Positions 1 to 11,340 of a stretch of 64,000 nucleotides of DNA are shown one piece after another. Source of the DNA: Globodera rostochiensis (taxonomy: Eukaryota > Nematoda > Chromadorea > Rhabditida > Heteroderidae). Below the pieces are notes generated by a model that saw only the letters and a list, made by a program, of their open reading frames with translations, was not told where the DNA came from and did not search any database. The position numbers and the translations under genes were made by a program. The number at the start of each line of letters is the position of its first letter. The stretch's first letter is position 1. The stretch covers positions 186,001 to 250,000 of the forward strand of contig JAEVLN010000004.1 in the NCBI GenBank assembly GCA_018350325.1, written 5' to 3'.

Positions 1-140
1 CCCCCCGCCCCCCAATTTAATGCCAAAAGTTCCCCCCCCCCTCCCCCCAATTTTAATGCCAAAAGTCCCCCCCCCCCAATTTTAATGCCAAAAATTTTTT
101 TGAATAAATGCCTCACCAATTTTAATGCCAAATTTTGAAT
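1..140. repeat. Short C-rich/AT-rich tandem repeat at the window edge
   Basis: Three to four imperfect units of a poly-C tract followed by AATTTTAATGCCAAAA. It sits in the intron upstream of the first visible MAGI exon. The ATGCCA core recurs often in the window's non-coding DNA, so no regulatory meaning is claimed. Confidence 0.6.
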
Positions 141-208
141 AAATGCGCTCCCCTGGAATCAATTTTTAAAAAAATTCAATTTGTTTGCATTCAAAAATTC
201 AAAAAAAG

Positions 209-3200
209 GTGGACGGACGGAATGTGCGCGCCCTGCCCCACCCCCAACTCGTCCAAATGCTGCACGACTTTCCGCTCGGTTATCGCTGCAAAATTGTGGT
301 GCAACGGCGTGCGCCCAAACAGAGGTGGGCCGGCACGCGCGTGCAGGGCGCCGACGACCCCCAAGAAATTACCGCAAAATTCCGGGGCCTCAAAATTTTG
401 ACCTTAAAAATGTTGGAAAATTGGAAAAATGTTGGAAAATTGGAATTCCAATCGCCAAAATTTTTCAAAAATCGGAATTCTGAGGCCACAAAATTTTCAA
501 AAATCGAAATTCTGATGCCACAAAATGCTGGAAAACCGGAATTTTCCGGGCCTCAAAAAATTTCAAAAATCGGAATTCTGAGGCCACAAAATTTCAAAAA
601 AAAAATTCGGAATTCCGACCGACCCATACCTTGGGGCGCCGCGCATGTTATTTAAATATTGAAAATATATTCAATATAAAAATATATAAATATTTTTTAC
701 ACATTTTTTGTTTATTCCAATACGCCAACAAATTGTTGCCCCAAGGTCGCGTACGCCGACGGCCGGATTCCGCTACGGTTACGGTGGCGGTGGAGGCCAG
801 GCGAGCGCGAGCGTTGACAGCCGACAAACGCAACAACAACAGCAACAGCACCGGGTGGGTAAATTTTAATTCTGTAAAATTTTGGAAATACCCCGCAGGG
901 CCAAAGGTTGTTTTTTCAATGTTTTTGCCGCCTCAATAATATTACCTTTTTTTCATAAATAAAATTTTTTTTAATGGCAAAAATGTTTTTTCTTCTGATT
1001 TAAGCCTCTGTTTGTGCAACGCTCAAAAACGCCCGGCCCGTCGGCCAAGTCCAACCAGCAACAGCAGCAGCAGCAGCGTCAGTCCATGTACCACCAACAA
1101 CAGCCGCAACAACAGCAGCCGCAACTTCAGCAACAGAATTGGCCAAACGGAAGCACCACTTTGCCAAGGGTGAGCGCCAGCCGGAAAGAGCGCCAAATTT
1201 GAAAATGCACCCATTTTTATGGCAATTTTAAAGCGGCGGAGGGGGGGGGGGTGGGCGGGGGCCAAAACTTTTGGGCCCGGAGGGGGTGAGCGGGGGCTAA
1301 AATTTTTGGGCCCGGAGGGGGTGGGCGGGGCTAAAATTTTTGGGCCCGGAGGGGGTGGGCGGGGGCTAAAACTTTGGGCTCGGAGGGGGTGGGCGGGGGC
1401 CAAAAATTTTTGGGCCCGGAGGGGGTGGGCGGGGACTAAAATTTTTGGGCCCGGAGGGGGTGGGCGGGGGCTAAAATTTTTAGGCCCGGAGGGGATGGGC
1501 GGGGGCCAAAAATTTTTGGGCCCGGAGGGGGTGGGCGGGGGCTAAAATTTTTGGGCCCGGAGGGGATGGGCGGGGGCTAAAATTTTTGGGCCCGGAGGGG
1601 ATGGGCGGGAGCCAAAAATTTTTGGGCCCGGAGGGGATGGGCGGGGGCCAAAAATTTTTGGGCCCGGAGGGGATGGGCGGGGGCCAAAAAATTTTCGAGC
1701 CCGGGGGAGAGGCTGGGGACAACAATTAATTTTTGAAGCCCTGGGGGTGGGGCCAAAAAAAACATTTCCATACAAATTAAGGAAGGCTTTCAACAACAAT
1801 ATCCGTTTTAAAAAATTTAGTCTCTACAAAATCGGAACACCGCCACAGGCAACAACGGTTTGTTTGTTTTGGTCCAAATTTTAATTTAATTTTAATTTTG
1901 TTTTTTTGAAATTTAAGGACATCTTCAACCCCACAACGATGGCGGCCACCGTGCGCACAATTTTTCATCGTCCTCAGCAGTGGATACGGTAGCGTTGCCG
2001 CCGCCAGCGCCGTCGGCGCCCCGGATGCGTCCGTCCTCCTCCACGCTTGGCTTCTGCCCGACGCCGGCATTTGTGCCAATCTCGGCGCTGAACGGTGGAG
2101 GAGGCGGCGGTTGCGCTGGCGCACAAAACGGAACGCCAAACGGAACAATGAACGGCCGAGTGAGCGCCAAAAAATCAATAATTTACCGTATACACTCTTG
2201 TAATCCCCCAACCGCCAATAATCCCCCATCCTCTGAGTAGGTTGAAAATAATCCCCCAACCTCTAATAATCCCCCACTCTCTGAGTAGGTTGAAAAATAA
2301 TCCCCCATGCGGGATTACAAGAGTATATTAGGGTATTGATTTTTAGTGCCTGAGGGCATTTGTTTTTGTTAACTTTTATCGCTTTGCTTTTTTTAATTCT
2401 GTTTTCTTTTTTGCTCTTGGCCCACCATATCCCCTGGGGGCTGGAGGCCAATGTGCCAAAAAAGGGAATTCCCGCTATGGCCAAAGGCCATTGGCAAACA
2501 AAAAAGGAATCCCCGCCTTTTCCCCGGAGGGGGAATTGCGAGCAAATGCCAATTGATATATTATAAAATTGATTAGGTTCTGTCCAAATTTCCTTATGTT
2601 TTCAGTTATCCTTTGATCATTAAAAATATTTTCAAGAAAAAATGTCCGGCAAAATTCTCGGCACTTTTTGGTATCTTTTATAAAAATGTTCTTTGAAGGG
2701 CCTCCCCCCCCCCCCCCAAAAGTGCCAACAAAAATAATTTCCAAATGAATGCCGTCACTTTTTGCAGAAGCAAAGCATCGTGGTCAATCTGATCAGTCAA
2801 CCAAGCGGGTTCGGCTTTCACTTGCTCGGCGGAGCTGAGGTCGGTGGTCGGTGGTGGGGGAAAATTGTGCCGAAATTTAAACAAATTTTAATTGTTTTTC
2901 AAGGAAAATAAGCCGTTGAGTGTTGGCGCGGTGATCGCCGGCGGGGCGGCCGACCTGGACGGACGCCTGCGGGTGAACGATCAAATTGTGAAAATTGACG
3001 TGCACCGGGTGGAGGGCACGCAGCACAACCACGCCGTCGAGCTGATCAGACAGGTGAGCGCCGGATTTGATCGGCCTCAAAAAGTTGGGGGCATGGAAAC
3101 AAAAAAGAAATGTGCGGCACGCATAAAAAACGAATTTTTCATATAATAATAAATAATCTGCCGATTTGCATTTTTTGAGAATCTCTAAAAAGCCTTGAAG

Positions 3201-5176
3201 CTTTTCATCAAATTTCTTCGACAACAAAAAAACGAAAATATTGCTTCTTTTTTTGCTCTTTTAACTCAAAAATTGGACTAATGCCTAAATTTTCGTTTTT
3301 TTTATTGTGAAAATGTTAAGCCTAAGCCTAAAATTGAATTTGTACAGCACAAAGCACACATTTTTGTAGGCCGCCATTGTTGGACACGTCCGATTGGTGC
3401 TGCTGCGGGATTGTTGCCCCTCCGGCGTAGGCGGCGGCGGAGGCATGCGCATTAATATTTAATTTAAATATTTTAATTTCATAATTTTTTTTTTTATTTT
3501 AATTGAAATTATATATAATCAAACCTTATTTTATTTAATCATATTTTAATTTAATTTAATTTGAAATATTTTAATTTAATAATATTTTAATTATTTAATA
3601 ATAATATTTTAATTTAATGAATGGCTTATTTTTTTAAATTAAAAAAAGAAATAAAATTGTTGCCATAACAGAATTTTCTTCGCACCATTCGCCCGCCACC
3701 ACCGGATCGGCCGTCGGAAGTCAGGGGTCCAGAGGAAATGGTGAAAAAAACAAAAACAATTAATTTATATTTTAATTTTTTTTTTTTTTTTTGCAGAATT
3801 TATGCCTTACGATGTGACGCTGGTGAAGCTGGAGGGCGAGCCGGACTTTGGCTGCACAATCATTTCGCATAATCACCGGTACATTGGTAAGTGTTAATTT
3901 AATTTTTTCGCTTTTTTAATCGCCAACGCCCGGGGCGATTTGTTTATGAGCCAATCTTTTTTTCGAAAAAATGCCATTTTTTGTCTGTTTTTGCAGCTGA
4001 CATTTTGCCGGGCAGTGCCGCGCAACGGTCGGCCCGCCTGCGCGTGGGCGACTGCGTGCTGGCGGTGAACGGACATTCGGTGGCCAACATGAGCCATCAG
4101 GTTGGAGGCGTTCGGGCATTCAAAAAATTATTTTTGAATTTTCAAAATGCCCCCACTTTTATAGCAAGTGCTGCAGTACATCCGTTCCAACGGCAACACG
4201 CTGACGCTGAGCATCGATCCGGCACTGCGAATGATGGACCCATCGGATGCCAGCGGCGGCATTCAAAATTATGCCGCGCCACCGCCACCGCAAAAATCGT
4301 CATGTTCCGATTACGGTAGCATCGGCGGCGGTGGTGGCGGATACGGTACAGTGGTGAACGGTGGTGGTGGTGGTACTGTTGTACAGCAGCAGCAGCATCA
4401 GCAACAGCAGCGGAGGGTGAGTGAGAAAGAAAAAGAAATGTTCAGGAATTTTTTTGAAATTTTTTTTTTTAATTTTCAAGAATTTGCCCCCCACCACCAA
4501 TGTGTTTTTTGTGGAGCTGAGGCGAGGTGAGCGCGGCTTTGGCTTCTCCATTCGCGGCGGTGCCGAGTTTGGCATGCCTCTCTTTATACTGAAGGTGTGG
4601 TACTGAAATGGGGTGGACTCGAAACAGTTTGACGCGCGCAATCAATCATAACTTAGTCATTAGGGAAGCAAATCAAACAAAATTGATATTATTCAGAAGC
4701 TCTCTAATTGCCGAACCTTTGATCAATCGAAATCTAACCGATTCGTCTTTCCACAAAAAAGTTATAGCTTAAAACGTGTGAAAATTCCCATTTTTTGTGC
4801 CAACTTGGCGTGCTGAGTCATAACTTTTTGTTTTGTTTATATCGAATCGTTTAGCTCTTTTCTGTTATAACATCTGCAGACATTGTGCTTTCGAATGATA
4901 CCAAAATTGTTTGAGTTGATTAACTAACAAAAAAGTTATAATTAGTTTCAAAATTGTCTCGGCACCAAAATCGTCCTTTTTTTATTATTAAAATGAATTT
5001 TTGCGCACTCGCAGATTGCCGATGTTGGCCCGGCGGCGGGCAGTGCCATGCAAATTGGGGACCAATTGGTGGCAATTGACGGCGAAAGTTGCATTGGCAT
5101 GAGCCACGAGCGCGCGATCGGCATGATCAAAGAGAGGCAACAAGTCAGGCTCACATTGAGCCGGCACAAATTGTAA
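209..5176 (+). CDS. magi-1: MAGI-type multi-PDZ scaffold protein, 3' part (14 exons)
   Basis: Membrane-associated guanylate kinase with inverted order; a junctional/synaptic scaffold that binds C-terminal peptides through PDZ domains. Exons I can join in phase: 209-324, 746-854, 1005-1169, 1821-1857, 1918-2159, 2768-2839, 2904-3053, 3370-3442, 3672-3740, 3797-3886, 3997-4100, 4165-4416, 4481-4594, 5015-5176 (stop TAA 5174). They encode the tail of one PDZ ([10 protein letters not shown]), a Gln/Pro/Gly-rich linker, a PDZ with GFGFHLLGG and [15 protein letters not shown], a PDZ with [13 protein letters not shown], and a last PDZ with [10 protein letters not shown] and [12 protein letters not shown], ending RHKL. 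These match MAGI PDZ3, PDZ4 and PDZ5 in order and motif. WW and guanylate-kinase domains would lie upstream of the window. The 37-nt exon 1821-1857 is needed to keep phase, and exon 3370-3442 needs a GC donor. An AATAAA lies near 5222. PDZ exons are secure; linker exon borders are less so. Confidence 0.87.
1234..1712. repeat. Minisatellite in a MAGI intron, unit about 36 bp, about 13 copies
   Basis: Tandem units of GGGCCCGGAGGGGGTGGGCG followed by GGGGCTAAAATTTTT, varying by a few bases. It lies between exons 1005-1169 and 1821-1857 and is open in several frames on both strands only because the unit length is near a multiple of three and it lacks stops. Confidence 0.92.
2184..2335. mobile_element. 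TA-flanked MITE (mariner-like) in a MAGI intron
   Basis: The left end TACCGTATACACTCTTGTAA is matched by an inverted right end (TTACAAGAGTATATT, then AGGGTA). The interior repeats AATAATCCCCCA and CTCTGAGTAGGTTGAAAA. Related elements with the same ACCGTATA end lie at 47809-47943 and 59858-59942. The flanking TA fits Tc1/mariner-type target choice. No transposase is present. Confidence 0.65.
4640..4965. mobile_element. Foldback-type inverted repeat in the last MAGI intron
   Basis: AT-rich block whose halves contain inverted versions of the motifs AACCGATTCGTCTTT, AAAAAGTTATA and GCTTTCGAATGATACCAAAA. The same motifs make up the foldback elements at 10470-10665, 37995-38400, 47960-48309, 50575-50825 and 62791-63078. 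It explains why this intron (4595-5014) is longer than its neighbours. Ends are degenerate, so limits are approximate. Confidence 0.5.
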
Positions 5177-5590
5177 AGCAACAACAAACAAAAAAATGAT
5201 TGAAAATTGTGTATTTTTTTAAATAAATCGATTCAAACAAATTTTTTGGTACGAATTTTTTTTTCGAAAAAAATTAAGTTTAGAAAATGATGAAAACGCA
5301 AAAAATTTCGGGCACGTAGGGGATCGATCCTACACATCCAAGCAATCTGAATTGGGCATTTTTTGAACTCCCAAAAATTCCGTCCATGGTTTTCAGATTT
5401 TAGGAAAATCACGGCGCCCTGATCGGGGCGAATGCCAGCGCCTTAAAAATGGTATGGTGACCAACCGGGACACCTAAATCGCGAAAGTTTGCGCCGCAAA
5501 TCTCCGCTTTTGGCATACTGTAGAGTAAAAATTGCGCGCGCGCCGTTTGAATCGATTCCGTTCCGATCAGTCCGTACCATCCGTCTGCTC
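5177..5590. other. Downstream of MAGI; no gene seen, one tRNA-like scrap
   Basis: Contains the MAGI 3' end with AATAAA near 5222. Around 5310-5360, minus strand, is a T-arm-like hairpin (GTAGG, then ATCGATC, then CCTAC) without matching acceptor or D arm, so it is not called as a tRNA. From 5400 to 5590 the DNA is GC-richer but I recognise no exon. Confidence 0.5.
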
Positions 5591-6190
5591 CCCCCCCCCC
5601 ATTAATCGTTGTTGTTGCTGCACACATTGGGGGGGCACACTCAACTCATTCTCTTCCCCCCCCCCCTCAAAACCATTCCTTCCAATTCCCCCCCCCCCCT
5701 CGTTGTTGTTGCTCTGCACACACTCGGGAGAGCCCACTCAACTCGTCCCCCCCTCGGGGAGAGGCCACTCAACTCGTCCTCCCTCCCTCAAAAACCCATT
5801 CCCCCCCGTCAGACACCTAACTCGTCGCCCCCCCCCGGGGAGAGGCCACTCAACTCGTCCCCCCCCCGGGGAGAGCCCACTCAACTCGCCCCCCCCCTCC
5901 GGGGAGAGGCCACTCAACTCGTCCCCCCCCCGGGGAGAGGCCACTCAACTCGTCCCCCCCCCCTCAAAACCCCCCCCCCCCTCCCAGACACATCGATTTT
6001 GTGACAGAAACGACGCGCCCCGCCTTCCCCTTCCATCCAAACCAGCAAATTCGTCCTTCCCCCGCCACTTTTGCATCATTTTGCATTTCCATTTCCACCA
6101 TTGCATTGCATTCATTCACCCCCATAAATACAATTAACTATGTTTTGTTTGTATACATATTTTGGTTTAACCAATAATAAAATATTAATA
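5590..6190. repeat. Composite dispersed repeat with a GGGGAGAGGCC minisatellite
   Basis: Begins with a CGTTGTTGTTGCT motif, continues as about ten units of GGGGAGAGGCCACTCAACTC plus a poly-C run, and ends with a unique tail containing CAGACACATCGATTTTGTGA and a TATGTTTTGTTTGTATACA stretch before AATAATAAA. The same head and tail recur at 18850-19235 with far fewer central units, so this is a dispersed element with a size-variable centre. Confidence 0.8.
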
Positions 6191-6224
6191 ATGAAAAACC
6201 CATTTACTATTTTCCCCCCTCAAA

Positions 6225-7030
6225 GGGAGAGAAGGGGAAGGGGAGGGCGCACCAGCTACACGGCGGCGATCGTTTCAGTGCCCACACTTCAGTGCCGGTA
6301 CACTTCAGTGCCAACATTTTTTTCTGAAAAAATGCAGGAATCGCGTGCAATCAGATCAATATTTTGATTCCGCTTAAATTAGAAATAAAGCAAATAAGGT
6401 CTAATTTCAAAAACTTTGTCATTGAACTTTTAAAATTGAGAATTCAACATTTTGAATCTTTTTACAAATTGTATTTTTGTAGCAATGGAGGAATATTCAA
6501 TCCATAAGAAGCAAAAACGATAAAATTAGAGCCCGGCGAGATCGAGATCCCGACCGAGACTCGTTTTTTAGTAACAAATGCATTTATGATCAAAATCGGA
6601 CAAAAGCTTAAGCCTAACGAACCCCAAGCCAGGGTGGCTTAGGCCTAAGCATAACGAACCCCAAGCCAGGGTGGCTTAGGCCTAAGCCTAACGAACCCCA
6701 AGCCAGGGTGGCTTAGGCCTAAGCCTAACGAACACCTAAGCTCTTTTGAAATTTAAGGATAAAAACGAGTTGATTAAAAAACGAGTTGGTGTATTTAAAA
6801 ATATTATTGGTTACTTTTACAAAATATTGATCTGATTGCACGCGATTCCTGCATTTTTTCAGAAAAAAATGTTGGCACTGAAGTGTACCGGCACTGAAGT
6901 GTGGGCACTGAAGTGTGCGTCTCTGAAGTGTGGGCACTGAAATGATGTGTACCGCCAGCTACAGTATACCCCCCCCCCCTCAAAAGGAGAGAAGCGAGGG
7001 GGGGGGCACCAGCTACAGTATACTACCCCT
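6225..7030. mobile_element. Non-autonomous element with about 100-bp terminal inverted repeats
   Basis: The left arm (about 6277-6366) carries CACTTCAGTGCC repeats, then TTTTTTCTGAAAAAATGCAG and GCGTGCAATCAGATCAATAT. The right arm (about 6822-6945) is its inverted copy. Flanks on both sides carry CACCAGCTACA, the motif of the minisatellite at 19485-19815. No coding capacity is visible. Confidence 0.7.
6608..6740. repeat. 37-bp tandem repeat, three full units
   Basis: Units start at 6616, 6653 and 6690 with AACGAACCCCAAGCCAGGGT followed by GGCTTAGGCCTAAGC. Single copies of the motif, partly palindromic (TTAGGCCTAA), also occur near 10790-10850, 15850-15930 and 44495-44570. Confidence 0.88.
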
Positions 7031-7079
7031 CCCTTCCCCGGTGCGCCGTTGGGGACAGTTTGGCGTTGACAAGATTGAA

Positions 7080-7670
7080 ACGTACAACTTTTTGCTTATT
7101 TAACCAAATCAAACAATCTTGGTATCACTGGAAAGCACTATGTCTGTCTCTTCGGCAAACTGAAAGCTTCCGAATAATATCGATTTTTTGATTGGCTTCC
7201 CAAATGACAGTAACAGTCCGGATCCATTGAAACCGTATACCAATTCCAATTTCCAACGACATGATTTTCCTCCATATTTATTTCTAAATTTTTTTTTTGT
7301 TTATAATTTAATTACTCGTCGTACATATTATGTGATTTAAAATAGAGATTTGAGGAGATCTCTTTAAGGCGTATATCTTTCAGTGGTGCGGTAGGGAACA
7401 AACAAACAAATATTTTTGTGGCACAAAGTGAGTGGCAAGTTAAAAATTGCTATAAGGCCTACCTAATTTTCAAAAATGGATTTTCAGTGAAGACAAAGTG
7501 TTAAATTCTCTAAATTTTCAGAAAATCCATTTTTTAATCGCTTACATTTCTAAGGCTCTGCCGACAAACTGAGGTGTGGTGGTTGCGAGATGCGTGGACA
7601 TCAACAAAAAAAAACAGAGGTGTGGTGTTGATGGCTGGGGGGAGGGGTCAATCAAAAAGAAAATGTTTTT
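7080..7670. other. Non-coding flank of a segmental duplication
   Basis: No gene seen. Much of this stretch matches 20140-20800 (shared landmarks: CAACGACATGATTT, AGGCGTATATCTTTCAGTGG, TGAGGTGTGGTGGTTGCG). It is the 3' flank of coiled-coil gene copy 1, as 20140-21020 is of copy 2. Confidence 0.7.
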
Positions 7671-7676
7671 TTTTTG

Positions 7677-9173
7677 TCATTTTTTGTAGGGGCAAGGCGG
7701 CAACGACTTCAACAAGTACGCACGCAATTGTGCCTGCTTGTGTTGTGGTTGTTCAATGCATGGCGTGTGGGAGAGCATGAACTGGTCGACCAGCGCGCTC
7801 GCATTTGTCCAGCCGCGCAGCACTGCCCGCTCGTTTTGCTTCACCACGCGCCAGAACGCCTCCAGCAGCCTGTCTGATTATGGTGGGCGTAAATTGTTTG
7901 GACATTGAAATTTTCGGGCAATTTTCCAAATTTTAAAAACGCTTTTGAGGTTCAGATTTTTGATTCAGTCAAATCGAATAAGTGCAAAACCTAACCATGA
8001 ATAAGCATTATTAACTTACAAAGGCATTTGCGGTTGATCAATGGCCGTCGAATTGGAGCTGTTCAGCGGTTGAGCAGCAGCAACAGCAGTCCCAGGCGTC
8101 GTCTCCGACGACTTGGAGCTGTTCAGGGATTTTTGGTAAACAATGCAACATCTTTTTCTATACAAATAGTTACCGTTTTGAAGTGCCGATGAACGTGATT
8201 TCCCCGTCGTTGTCACGCTCTTCAGAACGTCGTTTCGATGCCAACAAAGCATGCTGAAACTTGGTAATTAGTCTGTGTCAGTGCCGGCGGGTAAAACACG
8301 ATTTTTTTGCCTCCGCCCCTTTCACCAAAGTACTGTTCCAACTCCAACAAAGGAGACGGAAATCGAATTTTTCCCAAGCACTGATCGCAATTTTTTGGAA
8401 ACGTACCCCTTTGACGTCTTGTGCCACCACCGCTTCAGGCTTTGCCTCACTTTTAGAGACGTCCAACGCGTCACGTTGCTGATTCTTCTGTTCAACGGCT
8501 GCCATAGACGTGCGCAGTTTGTTAATCTCCACTTCCTTCCCTTCAACCTCCTCTTTAAAGCCAGTGCAACGCATGTCGAGCTCGTCGACTTTCTCTTGTA
8601 AGCCTTGCATATCGTCCGCTAACGCTTGCACCTTTTCTTGAAGCCGAACACCCAATGTTTGCTGCTCATGCAGTTGGCTTCGTAGATTAACATTTTCTGA
8701 CAGCAACAGAACATTCTTTTCCCGGAACGCTTCCTTCTCCTGCGCGTCACGGCTGAAAGCCGCTTGCAGCAGGCGCAGTTTCTCCAACAGTTCAATCCTC
8801 CTTTGTTCGTGCTGCTTGAGTTTGGCGTCGCAATGTCCCTTCGCCTCCCGGCACTTGGTGAACGACTTGAAGTACTCGTGCGCTGTGTGGAAGTACACAT
8901 CGGCATCAAGCGCCACCCCGCAACAGCGCTTACGCTTACAGCCCTCAAGTGTTCCAATTGCCCAGTCGATTGTCTTAAAATGGCATTTAAGTAAAAATGC
9001 CGCACAAAAAAAAAAGAGAGAAAAACCTTGGGTGGCGCCAACCGGATTTTCGAGCTGTTGGACTGAGCTAATGCGCCCTGAAATATATCAAATTGAATTA
9101 ATTAACAAAAATTCTCATTGCGCAAACCCACCGATTTCTTTGGGTTGTTTTGGCTGCTGCCAGATTTGTCCAT
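7677..9173 (-). CDS. Unrecognised coiled-coil protein, copy 1 (about 343 aa, 6 exons)
   Basis: Function unknown. Exons (minus strand): 9173-9132, 9077-9027, 8973-8407, 8253-8174, 8118-8020, 7869-7677; every junction is in phase. The protein starts MDKSGSSQNNPKKS, followed by a short Cys-containing motif (TIDWAIGTLEGCKRKRCC), then ALDAD and a roughly 140-residue heptad-like coiled coil rich in Glu, Lys and Gln. A Ser/Thr-rich linker (PLNSSNST) leads to a C-terminal domain FWRVVKQNERAVLRGWTNAS ending CPYKK. No signal peptide or membrane segment is visible. The gene plan is the same as copies 2 and 3. A conserved upstream block lies at 9262-9300. Exon assignment rests on splice sites and on agreement among the three copies. 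Confidence 0.8.
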
Positions 9174-9254
9174 GGTCCAGTTGTTGTCCGTGCCTGCCGA
9201 CACCTAAAATGGGATCAAAAAGATTAAGGCGTGAAGCCGATGCGTCGTATTTAT

Positions 9255-9300
9255 CGTTATCAGTGTAGTTCGTAGGGAATAAACGAGCTTTGGCTCAATT
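9255..9300 (-). promoter_or_regulatory. Conserved upstream block of the coiled-coil gene family
   Basis: On the minus strand this reads GAGCCAAAGCTCGTTTATTC then CCTACGAACTACACTGATAA. Near-identical blocks lie upstream of copy 3 (48975-49022) and, displaced, copy 2 (23435-23482). In copies 1 and 3 it ends about 80 bp before the ATG. A promoter or 5' UTR role is inferred from conservation and position only. Confidence 0.55.
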
Positions 9301-10035
9301 GTCCGTTTTTTGTTTGCATTGCGTTTGGCACCAAATGATTTTTTTATGCAATTTCGTGTACATACATTTCGCTGCAACTCATATCCGCCAAACTGCACAT
9401 TTTTTTTTGTGAGATTAAAAACGAAAAACGTCATCAAATGCCCTTCCACTAGCCATGTTTAACTCCTTTTAATTTAAAATGTGCAAACTTTGAAACCAAA
9501 ATTTGTCTAAACCATTTTCGTCGTGGCTTTAGGGAAGATATCAATTGCAAGCGTTATTAATACCCTAAAAATGTGTCTGAAAAATGCCAAACTCAAGCCC
9601 CACACCAGTGCCGTGGCCATCCAGACATGAAAATTAAAAAAGGTGAATTTTAAAAATCGATTCGTATATAAAACCCATAAGCCTTGAAACCGCAATTTGG
9701 AATTGAAACTGCTGGCGAACGGCACTGGATAGCACTCCCAATTTTTGAAAAGAAAGACTTACCGTTGGCGGATTAACAACTAAACTATCTAAATAAAATC
9801 TCACTTAATGCAATCAATTCCGGATCAGTGCGTGTGTGTGTGTTTGCGTGCGTGCTACGACAGCGAAAATGAAGAAATTTTCCCCTAACAAGTTCAAGCA
9901 GTACAAGCTGATGATGGAGAGCAAATGAAATCGACGGACACGACCGGAGAGTCGGAAGAAGCGTCGATCAAATAGACGATTAATTTTCACTTTCAAATCT
10001 TAATAATAAAAAGAATTAAGTTCATTGTGTAAAAA
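9301..10035. other. Duplicated flank with a candidate short 3' exon on the plus strand
   Basis: Largely matches 23440-24130 (shared GGCGAACGGCACTGGATAGC and GGCGGATTAACAAC). On the plus strand 9869-9928 reads as MKKFSPNKFKQYKLMMESK and stop, followed by AATAATAAA. A similar AACAAGTTCAAGCAG stretch with a stop and A-rich signal occurs at about 24030-24130 and again at 24175-24300. It could be the last exon of an unrecognised gene, but I cannot find upstream exons. Confidence 0.35.
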
Positions 10036-10092
10036 CGCGATTTAAGTTTGCCGGTGGCCGCATTGATTAGAATTCGTTAATAGAAAACAGGC

Positions 10093-10325
10093 GTGGTCAT
10101 GGATATCCGCGGATATATCCGGATACGGACGGATGACGGGGGATTTTGGAAGGTCACGGATATCCGCGGATATATCCGGATACGGACGGATGACGGGGGA
10201 TTTTGGAAGGTCACGGATATCCGCGGATATATCCGGATACGGACGGATGACGGGGGATTTTGGAAGGTCACGGATATCCGCGGATATGTCCGGATACGGA
10301 CGGATAACGGATATGGTTTTTTGGG
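10093..10325. repeat. 57-bp tandem repeat, four units, with GGATATCCGCGGATAT core
   Basis: Units start at 10097, 10154, 10211 and 10268. Each carries the palindrome ATATCCGCGGATAT and CGGATACGGACGGAT. The flank to 10450 continues with broken copies of the same hexamers. A lone copy of the motif occurs near 54830 (CCGAATATATCCGCGGATAC). Confidence 0.92.
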
Positions 10326-10469
10326 TCACTACGGATACGGACGGATATGAAAAACCCACTTATCCGGATATATCCGCGTCTGGATATGGGATTTTGGAAG
10401 GTCACGGATAAGGACGGATAACGGATATGAGATTTTGAAGACAGACGGATACTCAGTGCCAGCAATTGA

Positions 10470-10665
10470 AAGGCTATAACTTGTTTTAAACTCAACCAAA
10501 TCAAACAAACGAGATGTCATTGGAAAGCTCTAAGCTTTTAAAAGCTATTGTTAAGGCAAAGCTAACCAATTAGAAAATTCGTGAAAAACATTTAGAGCTT
10601 TCAAATGATATCATGATTGTTTGATTTGATTGAGTTTAAATAAAGTTAAAGCCTTTCAATTGCTG
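10470..10665. mobile_element. Foldback-type element
   Basis: The left arm (AACTTGTTTTAAACTCAACC, then AAATCAAACAAACGAGATGT) is inverted in the right arm (ATCATGATTGTTTGATTTGA, then TTGAGTTTAAATAAAGTT). The halves are separated by a short spacer near GCTAACCAATTAGAAAATTC. It belongs to the same family as 47960-48309. Confidence 0.75.
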
Positions 10666-11094
10666 GCACTGTAGTGTCCGGCACTGAAGTGATCGCCGTC
10701 GGGGGTGCCAGCTATCAAAGCCAGAAAGATGAGTTTAGGTAAATTGCTCTCCGACAATTTTCGGAACTTGCTTTCAGCGGAATTCGTTAGGCTTAGGCCT
10801 AACCCACCCTGGCTTGGGGTTTGTTAGGCTTAGTCCTAAGTCTTAGATGAATTTTGTCATTTTTATTTTTTCTCATGAAGAGAAATTTTCCGCTGAGAGC
10901 AATTTTCCGAAAATTGTCGGGAGAGCAATTTACCGGCCCCCAGAAGAATAGCAGGGGCAAATTTAGATAGTAAGTAGGCAAATAAGAGAAGAATTGGGCA
11001 GCGATTAAGGAAAGGATTGATTTGGAAGAGAAGAATTAGGCAGCGGGTTAGGAGAAAGTCAAGGAGAAGAATTTCTAAAAAACCAGGCGAATGA
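10665..11094. other. Intergenic, no gene seen
   Basis: Contains two inverted copies of an AATTTTCGGAA/CCTAAGC motif around 10750-10935 with the CCACCCTGGCTTGGGGTT unit in the middle, suggesting another small foldback element, and then AGAAGAATT-rich DNA leading into the promoter-like block. Confidence 0.4.
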
Positions 11095-11340
11095 TGGCTT
11101 TGACTGGGGAGAACGGCCTTTTATACAAGCAGTACACGCACGCGTGCCATGTTGTCAACTGCTGATTGGCTGTTGGACGGTTTGCAGTTCGACGACGCGT
11201 GCGGCCAACGCTAGATACAGTGGAGCAGGCGGAGAGAGAAATATGCACAGACGGCATGACCGTCTTGTCCCGGGGCAACTGAGTCCAACAAATTTGAGTA
11301 CGAGTCGTTACATTCAAATTGTGCCTACTTATTAGGCGAC
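11095..11340 (-). promoter_or_regulatory. Dispersed promoter-like block with CCAAT and TATA boxes, copy 1
   Basis: Read on the minus strand: an AACTGCAAACCGTCC motif, CAACAGCCAATCAGCAG (CCAAT box), GACAACATGGCACGCGTGCG, then TATAAAAGGCC. Order and spacing look like a polymerase II core promoter. Related blocks: 16200-16425, 24738-24975, 32783-32900, 52028-52165 (minus) and 63335-63470 (plus). No convincing long ORF follows here. Confidence 0.5.

Noticed and set aside
5310..5360. Possible tRNA on the minus strand
   Set aside because: Only a T-arm-like hairpin; acceptor and D arms cannot be paired.
5532..6137. Proline-rich frames of 131-201 codons
   Set aside because: The C-rich minisatellite of a dispersed repeat; the second copy at 18850 does not keep the frame.
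10042..10411. Repetitive frames on both strands around the GGATATCCGCGG array
   Set aside because: 57-bp tandem repeat divisible by three; palindromic core makes both strands look alike. No gene evidence.
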